This document shows positions 8,980-16,337 of a stretch of 46,529 nucleotides of DNA, one piece after another. Position numbers and translations under genes: made by a program. The DNA comes from a virus. The stretch lies in the IMG/VR virus record IMGVR_UViG_3300026457_000025, positions 1-46,529 of that record; one strand, given 5' to 3'. The notes below the pieces were generated by a model. It worked only from the letters and a program-made list of their open reading frames with translations. It did not search any database and was not told the origin of the DNA. Every line of letters starts with the position of its first letter. The first letter of the stretch is position 1.

Positions 8980-9023
8980 TCCTTCTGGTTAACGTTATTT
9001 GCTAAAGCTATTGTAGCGCAGGT

Positions 9024-9233
9024 TCAGGCAAACAGCTTCTTAAAGATCATTGGATCAAGTTGCTGCATCCCTTTAATCTTGCTCCCTGCCATCCGATAAT
9101 CACCAGGGAGGGGGCGAGTTCCTGGAGCACCGTCACCAGGTAGAGGCCTTAGCCCTGGCTCATAGTCACCTGCTCGTGCACCAAGGCCGCGTCCCCTTGG
9201 CGTTACATCACGTCCCTGGAGTGGATCAATCAT
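9024..9233 (-). CDS. small Arg/Gly/Pro-rich protein
   Basis: 69 aa with a low-complexity N-terminal half holding two RPLPGD repeats and a short hydrophobic tail (LDPMIFKKLFA). Its start overlaps the upstream stop by 4 bases. Small and basic, perhaps virion-associated. The 44 bases between it and 8979 show nothing notable. Confidence 0.5.
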   Translation of the reverse strand: MIDPLQGRDVTPRGRGLGARAGDYEPGLRPLPGDGAPGTRPLPGDYRMAGSKIKGMQQLDPMIFKKLFA

Positions 9234-9442
9234 TGTCCTTTATGTTTGGTAGCAAGTTCAACAGCACGCCGTGCTTTTTTTGCAGCAGGTGTGTTTTCTA
9301 CAAATTGTTTACCGCTGCGGGACTCCCGCTGTTTCTTTTCATCCGTTTGCTTGCGCTCTTCTGGAGACAGACGTGCCCATGCTGCTTTGGGTAAGTAACG
9401 CTCTGTGCTTTTCTTACCCGGCTCAATTGCTTTATCAGCCAT
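9230..9442 (-). CDS. small basic protein
   Basis: 70 aa from the ATG at 9442, which overlaps the upstream stop in an ATGGCTGA arrangement; an ATG at 9493 is possible but would overlap that gene by 59 bases. Highly charged: YLPKAAWARLSPEERKQTDEKK, GKQFVENTPAAKKARRAVEL. One of four small basic proteins in the late arm; nucleic-acid or capsid-interior association is a guess. Confidence 0.62.
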   Translation of the reverse strand: MADKAIEPGKKSTERYLPKAAWARLSPEERKQTDEKKQRESRSGKQFVENTPAAKKARRAVELATKHKGQ

Positions 9443-9860
9443 CGTTAATTGGTCCTCCGTAGAGCCACGCATCACAGGTCCGTGCTGCAGCACACTTGAA
9501 CTTAAAAAGCTGGCAATAACCTAAGTTGGAATGATCTAAAACGTCATAAGGATCTGCAACACCATTCTCATTGATGCCTTCAATGATGCAATCCAACACC
9601 AAACCGGATTGATCAAATGCTGCACAGTTACCGCAACGGGCAGACATCACAGTGTCAACATCACTGTGCCACATGTCTGCTTTCTTCTCCCAGAACCCAG
9701 GGTCAGGTTCATCGGGATTTAAAGGACCATAAGCAAAGTTATCAATGGTCCAATTGCGGTTTTTGATATTTTCTTTAATATCAGTTGTAGCACGAGGACA
9801 TGACTGCCCTACAGCAGTAGCAGTTTTACCAAGCAGAGCTTTTGCTTTGAACTCTTGCAT
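9435..9860 (-). CDS. Cys-rich putative metal-binding protein
   Basis: 141 aa. Cysteines cluster in the C-terminal half: ARCGNCAAFDQSG, VLDCIIEG, LGYCQLFKFKCAAARTCDAWLYGGP. This RCGNCAAFD...LGYC...KC-AARTC-W pattern recurs in hypothetical proteins of many aquatic phages and probably binds a metal or Fe-S centre. The middle has PDPGFWEKKADMWHSDVD. Position among virion genes suggests a structural or assembly role. Confidence 0.75.
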   Translation of the reverse strand: MQEFKAKALLGKTATAVGQSCPRATTDIKENIKNRNWTIDNFAYGPLNPDEPDPGFWEKKADMWHSDVDTVMSARCGNCAAFDQSGLVLDCIIEGINENGVADPYDVLDHSNLGYCQLFKFKCAAARTCDAWLYGGPINDG

Positions 9861-10093
9861 TATCCTTTGTTCTTCTCGTACTCAGATTTGGTCATCCACT
9901 TCTGCTCACCCCAACGCTTCAAGGATTTTTGTCCTTCTGTTTTTTCTCCTTTGTAACCACCACCTTTCTTCTTGTATTCTTGCGCCAGGAGTTGAGCTTT
10001 ACGGGCACTCCACTGACCTGGCTTACCACCTTTGGAGCCAGCCATGATGCGATCTTTAATGCGTTCACGCATTTCTGGTTTGGTATATGCCAT
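9860..10093 (-). CDS. DUF5872-like small basic protein
   Basis: 77 aa. Core: YTKPEMRERIKDRIMAGSKG, GKPGQWSARKAQLLAQEYKK, GGGYKG, then SLKRWGEQKWMTK. This GG(R/K)PGQWSARK-QLL-QEY pattern is a recognisable small family (I believe DUF5872) in phages and large DNA viruses, function unknown. Its stop and the next start share base 9860. Confidence 0.72.
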   Translation of the reverse strand: MAYTKPEMRERIKDRIMAGSKGGKPGQWSARKAQLLAQEYKKKGGGYKGEKTEGQKSLKRWGEQKWMTKSEYEKNKG

Positions 10094-10374
10094 CAGAACT
10101 GATTTTGAATTGGTCTTTTATTAAGAATAACAGGAGGCACTGCATCCGTTGCAGAACGATCTACCTCACGCATGTAAGCAGGATTGTTTAGCTGATAGCG
10201 TGGATCATTGCTACCGTTGTAACCTACAACATAAGAACAAGGGCTGTGTTGTTCTTTCATTTGGGGTTGAAACGGATCAGCAAAACCAGCTGTGGTCATG
10301 CTGTAATCCTGATACATATTACTGTAATTAACAGGATAAGCAGAGCTGTAACCGGGAACGTTTGCGAATCTCAT
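10093..10374 (-). CDS. hypothetical virion-region protein with MRFAN start motif
   Basis: 93 aa, Tyr/Asn/Pro-rich, no transmembrane segment. The N-terminus MRFANVPGY matches that of the unrelated 402-aa protein at 24293-25501 (MRFANIPNY). In both cases the upstream gene ends in a YF-type tail, so the gene junction is repeated at two loci. Start overlaps the upstream stop (ATGA). Confidence 0.62.
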   Translation of the reverse strand: MRFANVPGYSSAYPVNYSNMYQDYSMTTAGFADPFQPQMKEQHSPCSYVVGYNGSNDPRYQLNNPAYMREVDRSATDAVPPVILNKRPIQNQF

Positions 10375-11024
10375 GCAAAGTAATTGGTAACAGGTTGGCT
10401 CTGCATCATCTTAACCAAACTGTTTACAGAGAAAGGAGAAGTCTTTTTCTCAGACATCTTTGCAATGTAGTTCTTCAGATACTGCTCAGGTGTTTGTTGT
10501 TCTTCTTCTTTCTTACCAGTTTGAATAACGATGTTAATGGACTGAGGCAGATCACCACCAGCAGGTTGCTGCCCTGGCTGTACCTGTGGAGATTGCTGAT
10601 TACCTAAAGAGGCTTCCTGCCCACCTTTGGTATGGAGCAATTCAATCTCATAACCCTCTGGTGTTTGAATAGTTCCTAAACCTTTGCCAGGTTTAAAAGC
10701 ACCTGCTCCTTTCCAATAGAGCGGGGTGCCACCGGGAACACCAAAGTCAATTCCCTTGTGAAATGTTGAGGCACCAGCAGTGGGTGCAGACCGTGGGCCA
10801 AAGCCCGAGGTGATAGGGAAGGACGGTTTAAATCCGTCTTGTGTTTGCTGGTAAAGGGGAGTTTTTGCCTCCCCTACAACCAAGTTTTGCAGGCCACTGC
10901 GCCATGTGCTGGGGTCAATATACTGCCCACCTTTTTTAACACGAACATCAAGGTGAGGTCCGGTTGTTGGAAAGATATCCTCTCCAGGTTTTGCAACATA
11001 GCCAGTATGGATGATGCCTGCCAT
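10371..11024 (-). CDS. M23-like endopeptidase, virion-associated lysin
   Basis: 217 aa. Residues 22-42 (GPHLDVRVKKGGQYIDPSTW) and 73-102 (SGFGPR, HKGIDFGVPGGTPL) match phage M23-type peptidoglycan endopeptidases; H89 and D93 are the HxxxD zinc ligands. The usual HxH is reduced to LLH (residues 129-131), so activity is uncertain. A Gln/Pro linker separates this from a C-terminal helix and the tail MMQSQPVTNYFA, shared with the neighbouring lysozyme and with the 25501-26190 product. Paired with the lysozyme (2-base gap), it probably helps the virion cross the cell wall. Confidence 0.78.
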   Translation of the reverse strand: MAGIIHTGYVAKPGEDIFPTTGPHLDVRVKKGGQYIDPSTWRSGLQNLVVGEAKTPLYQQTQDGFKPSFPITSGFGPRSAPTAGASTFHKGIDFGVPGGTPLYWKGAGAFKPGKGLGTIQTPEGYEIELLHTKGGQEASLGNQQSPQVQPGQQPAGGDLPQSINIVIQTGKKEEEQQTPEQYLKNYIAKMSEKKTSPFSVNSLVKMMQSQPVTNYFA

Positions 11025-11026
11025 AA

Positions 11027-11746
11027 CTATTTAAAGTAATTAGTAGGCTCTGTTGTTACCATCTGTTGCGCCAACTCCATTGGAGATGGGATAGATGAGC
11101 GCCTATTCTTTTGATATTCTAATAGGAAACTTAAAGGATCACTAGCTGCTGTTTGTGTGGTCTTAGCTCCATCGGCAATAATGATGTTAATGTTTGGCAT
11201 TCCTGCCTGTTGCATTTGCTGCTGTTGAGGTTGCTCGCTAGCAATACTTCCTGTTCCAGCTTTTTGTTTTTGTTGCTCGTAGTATTGATACAGGTCACCG
11301 AGTTTTTTAGAAGGTTGCCCGTAGTAACTTCCTCCACTAGATGTTGGCAATGCAGCCCACTCTGGAGCAAGCTTGTTAAGAACAGTTCCAAATTTTTCTC
11401 CTTTTAGGAAGGGGTCTAATGCGCCTCGCTTTTTATCAATCAAATAAAGAGCAGCAAGGTCTTGGGATTTGGGATCAAACTGAGTTAAACCAAGTGCTTT
11501 TGCTGTGCCCTGCCAGGTAGGTTGCAGAAACTGATAGGCGCCAGCAGCAGTACTGGTGTAACCACCACTTGAAATAGCTTTATTAGGATGTTGCCATCCT
11601 TTGGAGGTGTCGAATTTGCTACCACCAAACATGGTTTGATAGCCAGCTTCCCCTGGCGTGCCCTCTGCATAGCGAATGGTATTGAGCAGAGCACGTACCT
11701 GAGGACGTTGAAGCAGTTCTTCGTAGCGTTGGTGCAGATCCGACAT
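11027..11746 (-). CDS. GH104-type lysozyme (lambda R-like), virion-associated
   Basis: 239 aa. RYAEGT near residue 25 places the catalytic Glu at E28, as in the lambda endolysin (WSEGT). TAAGAYQF (66-73), FDPKSQDLAALYLID (90-104), RGAL and a C-terminal YGQPSKKL complete the fold. An extension of about 90 residues follows, Gln-rich and ending MELAQQMVTTEPTNYFK. That tail resembles the end of the M23-like protein next to it. The cargo-like tail and the location in the virion block suggest an entry lysin rather than, or as well as, a lysis enzyme. Confidence 0.85.
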   Translation of the reverse strand: MSDLHQRYEELLQRPQVRALLNTIRYAEGTPGEAGYQTMFGGSKFDTSKGWQHPNKAISSGGYTSTAAGAYQFLQPTWQGTAKALGLTQFDPKSQDLAALYLIDKKRGALDPFLKGEKFGTVLNKLAPEWAALPTSSGGSYYGQPSKKLGDLYQYYEQQKQKAGTGSIASEQPQQQQMQQAGMPNINIIIADGAKTTQTAASDPLSFLLEYQKNRRSSIPSPMELAQQMVTTEPTNYFK

Positions 11747-11750
11747 GGGC

Positions 11751-12230
11751 TTACCGGTAGTTGTACTCGAAGTAGAAGCGGGTACCGATGGCCACGTCTG
11801 CTGGTCCGGGTAGAGCTTGGATAAATTCAGCGCCTTCCCGCTCGAAGCGATAACGGGCTTGCATAGGATTCCTATAGTTAGCCACGTATAAGTGCAGAGC
11901 TAAGCGATCCGTTTCATACAGATAAATCTCCGTCCAGGTTTTAAGTGTTTCTTTGAAATCAGTCGTTGTGATAGTACGGTCAACATCACCAGCGATGTTT
12001 TCTAACCGGTTACGAGGAACTGAATTATTATTCACACTACCTGTCATGTCGGTGCGTTTCTCCGCCTCATCGCACCGACCGACTTGTTCGACCAATTTCG
12101 CGTACCAGAAAGAATCCGGTACATTGTTCAAAGCTTCCTCAAGCCTAGCAAGATCACCAGCAGGAATAGATGTGGTGTTATATCCTAGGTGCCAGCGAAT
12201 CTTTGACTTGAGGAAGTTATCAAGTTGCAT
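11751..12230 (-). CDS. possible head-tail connector/neck protein
   Basis: 159 aa, mixed alpha/beta, hydrophilic. N-terminal helices (LDNFLKSKIRWHLGY, DLARLEEALNNVPDSFWYAKLVEQVGRCDEAEKRT), later YLYETDRLALHLYVANYRNP and RYRFEREGAEFIQALPG. It lies between capsid and lysin genes, where connectors and completion proteins usually are. I do not recognise a named family; the role is inferred from position. Confidence 0.55.
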   Translation of the reverse strand: MQLDNFLKSKIRWHLGYNTTSIPAGDLARLEEALNNVPDSFWYAKLVEQVGRCDEAEKRTDMTGSVNNNSVPRNRLENIAGDVDRTITTTDFKETLKTWTEIYLYETDRLALHLYVANYRNPMQARYRFEREGAEFIQALPGPADVAIGTRFYFEYNYR

Positions 12231-12670
12231 TATTCAACTCGAATAAGATTTTCTTTGATAATTTCGTCCCAATCAACACGCTTGATAGCTTTAAGTTGAT
12301 CTAAACGGACAAACTTTTCGCCGGGCATTGAGGTTTGTAAATCCTTAATATCCCGTGCTGTTTTCAATCCTACTCCAGGTAAATGGTCTGCAATCTGCCT
12401 GGCACTCGCAGTATTGAGGTTAATGCGAGTATCCAGTGGGAAAGTTTCTTTATTGGTAGGAATAGGAGGATTAACGCCTTCTTCTTTTAGCTGCTCAGTG
12501 AGGCGTTCTTCCGTCCGATCCTTCTCATTGGTAGCACCAATGTGGGGAACCAGATCATCGCGTTCAATGTACAAGACTTCATCTTGTGCATCAATACACA
12601 TCATGATCCCATCACCGTGGTGAGAAATCATTTCAACGAGTTGGCCAGTTGGTTTGTATTGGTAGAGCAT
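12230..12670 (-). CDS. helix-hairpin-helix (ComEA-type) protein in the head-neck block
   Basis: 146 aa. Residues about 83-145 read INLNTASARQIADHLPGVG, KTARDIKDL and a second hairpin DQLKAIKRVDWDEII, the classic ComEA-like HhH DNA-binding repeat. The N-terminal ~60 residues form a small beta domain (YKPTGQLVEMISHHGDGIMMCIDAQDE). It shares base 12230 with its downstream partner. A DNA-binding protein between capsid and connector genes suggests contact with packaged DNA at the neck, but this is inference. Confidence 0.72.
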   Translation of the reverse strand: MLYQYKPTGQLVEMISHHGDGIMMCIDAQDEVLYIERDDLVPHIGATNEKDRTEERLTEQLKEEGVNPPIPTNKETFPLDTRINLNTASARQIADHLPGVGLKTARDIKDLQTSMPGEKFVRLDQLKAIKRVDWDEIIKENLIRVE

Positions 12671-12729
12671 TCAAGAGAAATGACAACTACCAATACAATA
12701 CCAACCTCAACTCAGCTAATCAATACAGA

Positions 12730-13548
12730 TCAGCTATCGGTGCCACCCACCTGAGAAGCAAAATCAATGAACTCATTGATATCTTCCCAAGCCACAGCAG
12801 CAGCCGGACGCAGGTAGTTCACGCGGCAGATAATGTAGCCAGCTTTGCCAGCATCCTTATCGGTCGAGCTGATGAACACACCGTCACCATCCACGGTGGT
12901 GGAGGTCACACCGTTCACGTTGAACACCTTGAAGGTGGTGTCCGAGGTGACGCGGTAGAACATCGAGTTGGCAAAGTCACCTGCCACGATGCCGCCAGTG
13001 GTCACGCTAGTGGTGAAAGGCAGGTCAGCAATGGTGGTGTCGCTCAGACCCTGAGCAAACAGGGAGCTGGTAGCAGACACAATGGAGCTAGCAGCAGCCA
13101 GACCATTTGCTTGAGTTGCAGGCACACCGAACGGAGCGCCAGCGTTGTTAGGACCGAGCAGCAGACCCTCAGTGCTGGTACCACCGATATCAGCGGTAAC
13201 AGGCGAGGCAGGGAAACCAGCCAAGCCGCCAGCAGGGATGTCCTGAGCAATGGCGATAGAAGCACCGTAGATATAAGCAGGACGTGCCGAGGAGGCAGAC
13301 ACTACCAGGGAAGTGCGGTTATCGCGGACCCGATCATCAGGACGACGATCAGGAGAAGGAACAGTAATATCAAAGCTCTTGTAGCTAGCTTTGTCAGCAG
13401 CGAGGTTGTCGATTTTGACGTAGCCAATCAGCTCAAAAGCTTCAACACCAGGCCAGCCATACACACCTTCGGTGTTGTAGGAGGAGAGGCGGTTGATTTG
13501 GTTACCGGGCTGGAGAATAGCACCAGCGTTGGACTTGTAAGTAGCCAT
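12730..13548 (-). CDS. abundant head protein (decoration or second capsid protein)
   Basis: 272 aa, Ala/Gly/Ser/Thr-rich, beta-like, no membrane segment. Its base composition is clearly more GC-rich and its codons more uniform than most neighbours, as in the adjacent capsid gene, suggesting high expression. It has a textbook Shine-Dalgarno site, rare in this window. Motifs: YNTEGVYGWPGVEAFELIGYVKIDN, RRPDDRVRDNRTSLVVS. It directly follows the capsid gene, so a decoration or cement protein is most likely; a tail-tube protein is the alternative. Confidence 0.65.
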   Translation of the reverse strand: MATYKSNAGAILQPGNQINRLSSYNTEGVYGWPGVEAFELIGYVKIDNLAADKASYKSFDITVPSPDRRPDDRVRDNRTSLVVSASSARPAYIYGASIAIAQDIPAGGLAGFPASPVTADIGGTSTEGLLLGPNNAGAPFGVPATQANGLAAASSIVSATSSLFAQGLSDTTIADLPFTTSVTTGGIVAGDFANSMFYRVTSDTTFKVFNVNGVTSTTVDGDGVFISSTDKDAGKAGYIICRVNYLRPAAAVAWEDINEFIDFASQVGGTDS

Positions 13549-13556
13549 TGTTAATT

Positions 13557-13564
13557 ACCTCCTT
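13557..13564 (-). promoter_or_regulatory. strong Shine-Dalgarno site
   Basis: AAGGAGGT on the minus strand, 8 bases before the ATG at 13548. It stands out because most starts in this window lack any such site, and it marks the gene after the capsid gene as strongly translated. Confidence 0.75.
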
Positions 13565-13566
13565 CC

Positions 13567-14709
13567 TCAAACGATGGTGAACGCAGTGGTCACAAAGTCC
13601 TTGTTCAGGTTGGCGAAGCCAGCGTACAGCTGCCAAATCAGGATGATAAAGCGGCTGAAGTCATCATTGTTATTGATGAGCACCTGAGCGTTAGGACCAC
13701 CAATGCCCACACCCACGGCTTGAGGACCGAAGAACAGTGCAGGAGGAGTGTCGTGAGAAACAGCACCAGCGCCGTCGCCAATGTCAACGGTGATGGTCTT
13801 GGAGGGGAAGTTGGTGGACTCGAAGAAACGCACACCTTCAAACACGAAGCCAGAAGGCATGGTGGGCTCACCACCAACGAATTGAGCTTGGCCGTACTGA
13901 CCACCGCCATAGATGGCAGCGTTAGGGTTCATGCCGCTCATCAGCGGGTTACCAGCGGCAAAGCCGGGGTAACGAGCCACTTCACGGAAGCCCTGATCAG
14001 CACGCAGATCCTTCATGAAAGAGGGATCAGCAATACAACGGTAGTAACCGTCAGCAAACACGGGGACGTTACGCTTGCGGAGGCTCTTCACCACCTCAAG
14101 CAGGTCGGTCTTCACGTTGAACTTATAACGCTCAGAGGCATACTCAGTAGCGGTATAAGCAGTCAGCGTGGTAGCGCCGGTCTTTGCTTTGTTGTTGGGA
14201 TAGTAGTAACCACCCTGGGTGTCGGAGGACTGACCACGGGACTCGGACTTGAACAGTTCGTCCAGGAACACACGGTCGCGCCAGCGGCGGTAGTCATCCA
14301 GCAGGGTCAGCGAACCGATGGACTGGTGGAACATGTTGAGGTTCCCGGTGTCCAGCAGCAGACGCTGAGCGGTCATCAGAGTCTCACGAGCAATCTTGAA
14401 GGTGCTCGGGAGGTTGGCGTTGTTCGGATCTGCAGGACCGGTGTACTCACGCAGAGACACCAGCACCTTGTCCTTAACGATGGACCGGCTGTTAGCAGTA
14501 CCGATGGTTTGATCCTGGGTACGCTCACGGTTGGTCTTGGTACCAGGGTTACCCCAGAAGCGGTACCGGTCTAACTGAACCGTTTGGCCGGGCTGTTTGG
14601 TGAAATCGTGGACAACCACAGGCTCGCAAGCCATTTCCACGATATAAGCTGGGTGGGGACGGTACAGCTCCGCGCCCAACAGCTTGGGAAAGTCGTTATC
14701 AATAAACAT
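13567..14709 (-). CDS. major capsid protein (N4 gp56-like)
   Basis: 380 aa. Position after the portal, scaffold and peptidase genes, length, GC-rich codon use and sequence fit a major capsid protein. The order KVLVSLREYTGP, FKIARETLMTAQRLL, RWRDRVFLDELFKS, VKSLRKRNVPVFADGYYRCIADPSFMKDL, ADQGFREVARYPG resembles the N4 gp56 capsid family (a helix with the receptor-like DGYY...I-P...DL, then the long spine). No N-terminal cleavage site is evident. The 134-base leader upstream holds an inverted repeat and a TATAAT. Confidence 0.75.
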   Translation of the reverse strand: MFIDNDFPKLLGAELYRPHPAYIVEMACEPVVVHDFTKQPGQTVQLDRYRFWGNPGTKTNRERTQDQTIGTANSRSIVKDKVLVSLREYTGPADPNNANLPSTFKIARETLMTAQRLLLDTGNLNMFHQSIGSLTLLDDYRRWRDRVFLDELFKSESRGQSSDTQGGYYYPNNKAKTGATTLTAYTATEYASERYKFNVKTDLLEVVKSLRKRNVPVFADGYYRCIADPSFMKDLRADQGFREVARYPGFAAGNPLMSGMNPNAAIYGGGQYGQAQFVGGEPTMPSGFVFEGVRFFESTNFPSKTITVDIGDGAGAVSHDTPPALFFGPQAVGVGIGGPNAQVLINNNDDFSRFIILIWQLYAGFANLNKDFVTTAFTIV

Positions 14710-14766
14710 GTTGGTTATTCAGCGTAGTTTTAGCTGACACCGGAGATCCAGAAAGATCCCTGACTT

Positions 14767-14838
14767 GTGGCAAAGAGCCACGGTAAATCTGGGAACTTCC
14801 GCCCCATTAATAAAATTATAGCAATACTTACTTATTGC
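14767..14838 (-). promoter_or_regulatory. capsid gene leader: inverted repeats and TATAAT
   Basis: Between the peptidase-like gene and the capsid start lie a perfect 6-base inverted repeat (GCAATA 14821-14826, TATTGC 14833-14838), a minus-strand TATAAT (14820-14815) and, within the leader, a GTGGC/GCCAC hairpin (14767-14781). No convincing -35 lies 16-17 bases upstream of TATAAT. Either a weak terminator with an AT-rich tail or a capsid promoter with operator. Confidence 0.4.
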
Positions 14839-14843
14839 CTTTA

Positions 14844-15515
14844 TTAATTTTGCCCAATTTGCTGGACAAAGGAACGCAAAAACCTACCTGCACCAAGGCC
14901 GCCTAATGCTGCAGCCGCTGGAGCGATTACATAACCTGCAGCTTGGAATGCGCCAGGGGCAGGGGATACGGGATAACCAGCCTGGTTAACAAGTTGCGTG
15001 CCACGACGGCTGGCCTCAATCTCAGAAAGAATGCGACCACTGTTATTGAGATAGTTCATCCCTAAAGCAAGGGATGCAGCACGACGCGCAGAAGGAATAG
15101 CAGCACTAACACCAATCGTGGCTAACCCTATCACATTAGGATTGACGCCACCATAGGTATGACGTTGGATCCATTGGAGTGGGCCACCACCTGCTTCAAT
15201 GGACTGGTGGCCAAGCTCATGGCCAAGGGTAAACTTACTTGCTTTATCAACGTTCAAAGAAATTGCATTCTCACCTAGCTTTGAATAGCTGGCGCCAGAT
15301 GGCTGAACGTTTGCAGTAATGGTTGGATTTAATCCTGTTTGTTGAGTATATTGACCAACAATTTGATTAAGGGCTGGCTGCTCAAAAGCAGATCCAGTCT
15401 CCTGCATTCCACGTTGTTGATATTGTTTAATGGCACCACGTTGTAAAGCACGTGCACCAGCCATGCCAGCTAGTGCAACGCCACTTTGCAATGCTGTTTT
15501 AGCAGCTTGATTCAC
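14844..15515 (-). CDS. zinc-metallopeptidase-like protein next to capsid gene
   Basis: 223 aa. FTLGHELGHQSIEAG carries HExxH-type HELGH at 99-103. About 62 residues on, ILSEIEASRRG supplies the Glu-x-Glu-Ala that follows in M48-type gluzincins. The N-terminus is Ala/Gly-rich and hydrophobic, and the C-terminal third has more hydrophobic segments (YVIAPAAAALGGLGAG). It sits where tailed phages often carry a prohead protease. A maturation protease is an attractive guess; a virion-injected peptidase is the alternative. Confidence 0.65.
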   Translation of the reverse strand: MNQAAKTALQSGVALAGMAGARALQRGAIKQYQQRGMQETGSAFEQPALNQIVGQYTQQTGLNPTITANVQPSGASYSKLGENAISLNVDKASKFTLGHELGHQSIEAGGGPLQWIQRHTYGGVNPNVIGLATIGVSAAIPSARRAASLALGMNYLNNSGRILSEIEASRRGTQLVNQAGYPVSPAPGAFQAAGYVIAPAAAALGGLGAGRFLRSFVQQIGQN

Positions 15516-15715
15516 TCGGGATCAAAGTATGGTTCAACATCTTGGTAACCGGCAGAACGGTTCCAATAGTTGTAGCTATTAGGAGGCAGAGGACCAATCC
15601 GTTCATACGGGTTGTAGTCCATTGGTTGCAGTGTTGCCATTTCAGAGCGGATCTCTGGGATCAATTGCTCTGTATAAGCTTTTAATTGTTGCTTTGCTTT
15701 ATCAGCTTTAGACAT
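15512..15715 (-). CDS. small hypothetical virion-region protein
   Basis: 67 aa. A helical Lys/Gln N-terminus (KADKAKQQLKAYTEQLIPEIRSEM) is followed by a Tyr/Pro/Asn-rich tail. Starts and stops overlap both neighbours by 1-4 bases, so it belongs to the same tightly coupled operon. No family recognised. Confidence 0.6.
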   Translation of the reverse strand: MSKADKAKQQLKAYTEQLIPEIRSEMATLQPMDYNPYERIGPLPPNSYNYWNRSAGYQDVEPYFDPE

Positions 15716-16272
15716 CAGGATTCAGCCTCAGGTCCGTTGTTGTACATGGCCTCTGGCCCCATTGCAGCACGCAGTAAACGCTGACGCTCTTGCGCAGTCT
15801 TCATGTCATAGGACATGCGCATCTGTTGCATACCCAGTGGAGAACCGGGTTGGTTTAAAGCGATATAGCTTGTTTGTAAATCAGAAGGCATTACGTTACC
15901 GCCCATGCGTCCTGCTTCGGGTGGAACGCGGTTACGGGGATCAGTGATGTGATACCCCATCAAGGCATTCATGCCAGCATTAGCACCCATGCCACCAACA
16001 AAGGCACCAGTCATTGCAGCGCCAGCAGCGGCAAGACCGACATCACGTTTTTTGATAGCACCTTTCATTCCAACAGAACTACCAAATTGTTGAGCCTGGC
16101 TACCCATGGTCTGCAAGAATTGTCCTACTTTCTGACCAACACCACTGCTTGCAGATTCTGCTGCTTTCATTCCTGCTTGTGCAACTTGTGCACCCTTTTG
16201 TTCAATGCCACGTGCAATGCCGCCTCCTAAATAAGCAGCTGCAGTACGTGCAGATTCTGGAAGCATTGCCAT
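15715..16272 (-). CDS. Gly/Ala-rich probable internal virion protein
   Basis: 185 aa. The first half is Ala/Gly/Gln-rich with amphipathic helices (AAYLGGGIARGIEQKGAQVAQAG). A hydrophobic stretch VGLAAAGAAMTGAFVGGMGANAGMNAL looks membrane-active. The C-terminal half is hydrophilic (SYDMKTAQERQRLLRAAMG). Composition resembles ejection or internal core proteins. First gene after the terminator at 16284-16311. Confidence 0.6.
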   Translation of the reverse strand: MAMLPESARTAAAYLGGGIARGIEQKGAQVAQAGMKAAESASSGVGQKVGQFLQTMGSQAQQFGSSVGMKGAIKKRDVGLAAAGAAMTGAFVGGMGANAGMNALMGYHITDPRNRVPPEAGRMGGNVMPSDLQTSYIALNQPGSPLGMQQMRMSYDMKTAQERQRLLRAAMGPEAMYNNGPEAES

Positions 16273-16283
16273 ATCTTTAAAAT

Positions 16284-16311
16284 AAAAAAGGGGCAGTAAT
16301 CACTACCCCTT
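16284..16311 (-). terminator. intrinsic terminator after scaffold gene
   Basis: On the minus strand a stem of AAGGGG with CCCCTT (plus a further 3 paired bases inside) and a 4-base loop is followed by TTTTTATTTT. It lies between the scaffold stop and the start at 16272, so it separates the packaging/portal/scaffold transcript from the capsid side, where a new promoter or read-through would be needed. Confidence 0.75.
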
Positions 16312-16337
16312 ATTCTAAACTCAATTGTTTTTAAAGA

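Noticed and set aside
12649-13554. Rightward open frame of 301 codons antisense to the abundant head protein
   Set aside because: It mirrors a GC-rich, codon-biased gene with an excellent Shine-Dalgarno site; its translation is His/Arg/Ser-rich low-quality sequence with no motif.
13720-14574. Rightward open frame of 284 codons antisense to the capsid gene
   Set aside because: An effect of the capsid gene's high-GC codon use; no start context, no recognisable domain.
14815-14820. TATAAT before the capsid gene as a clear promoter
   Set aside because: No acceptable -35 hexamer at 16-18 bases; the AT-rich tract follows a hairpin and may be a terminator tail. Listed only as an ambiguous regulatory region.
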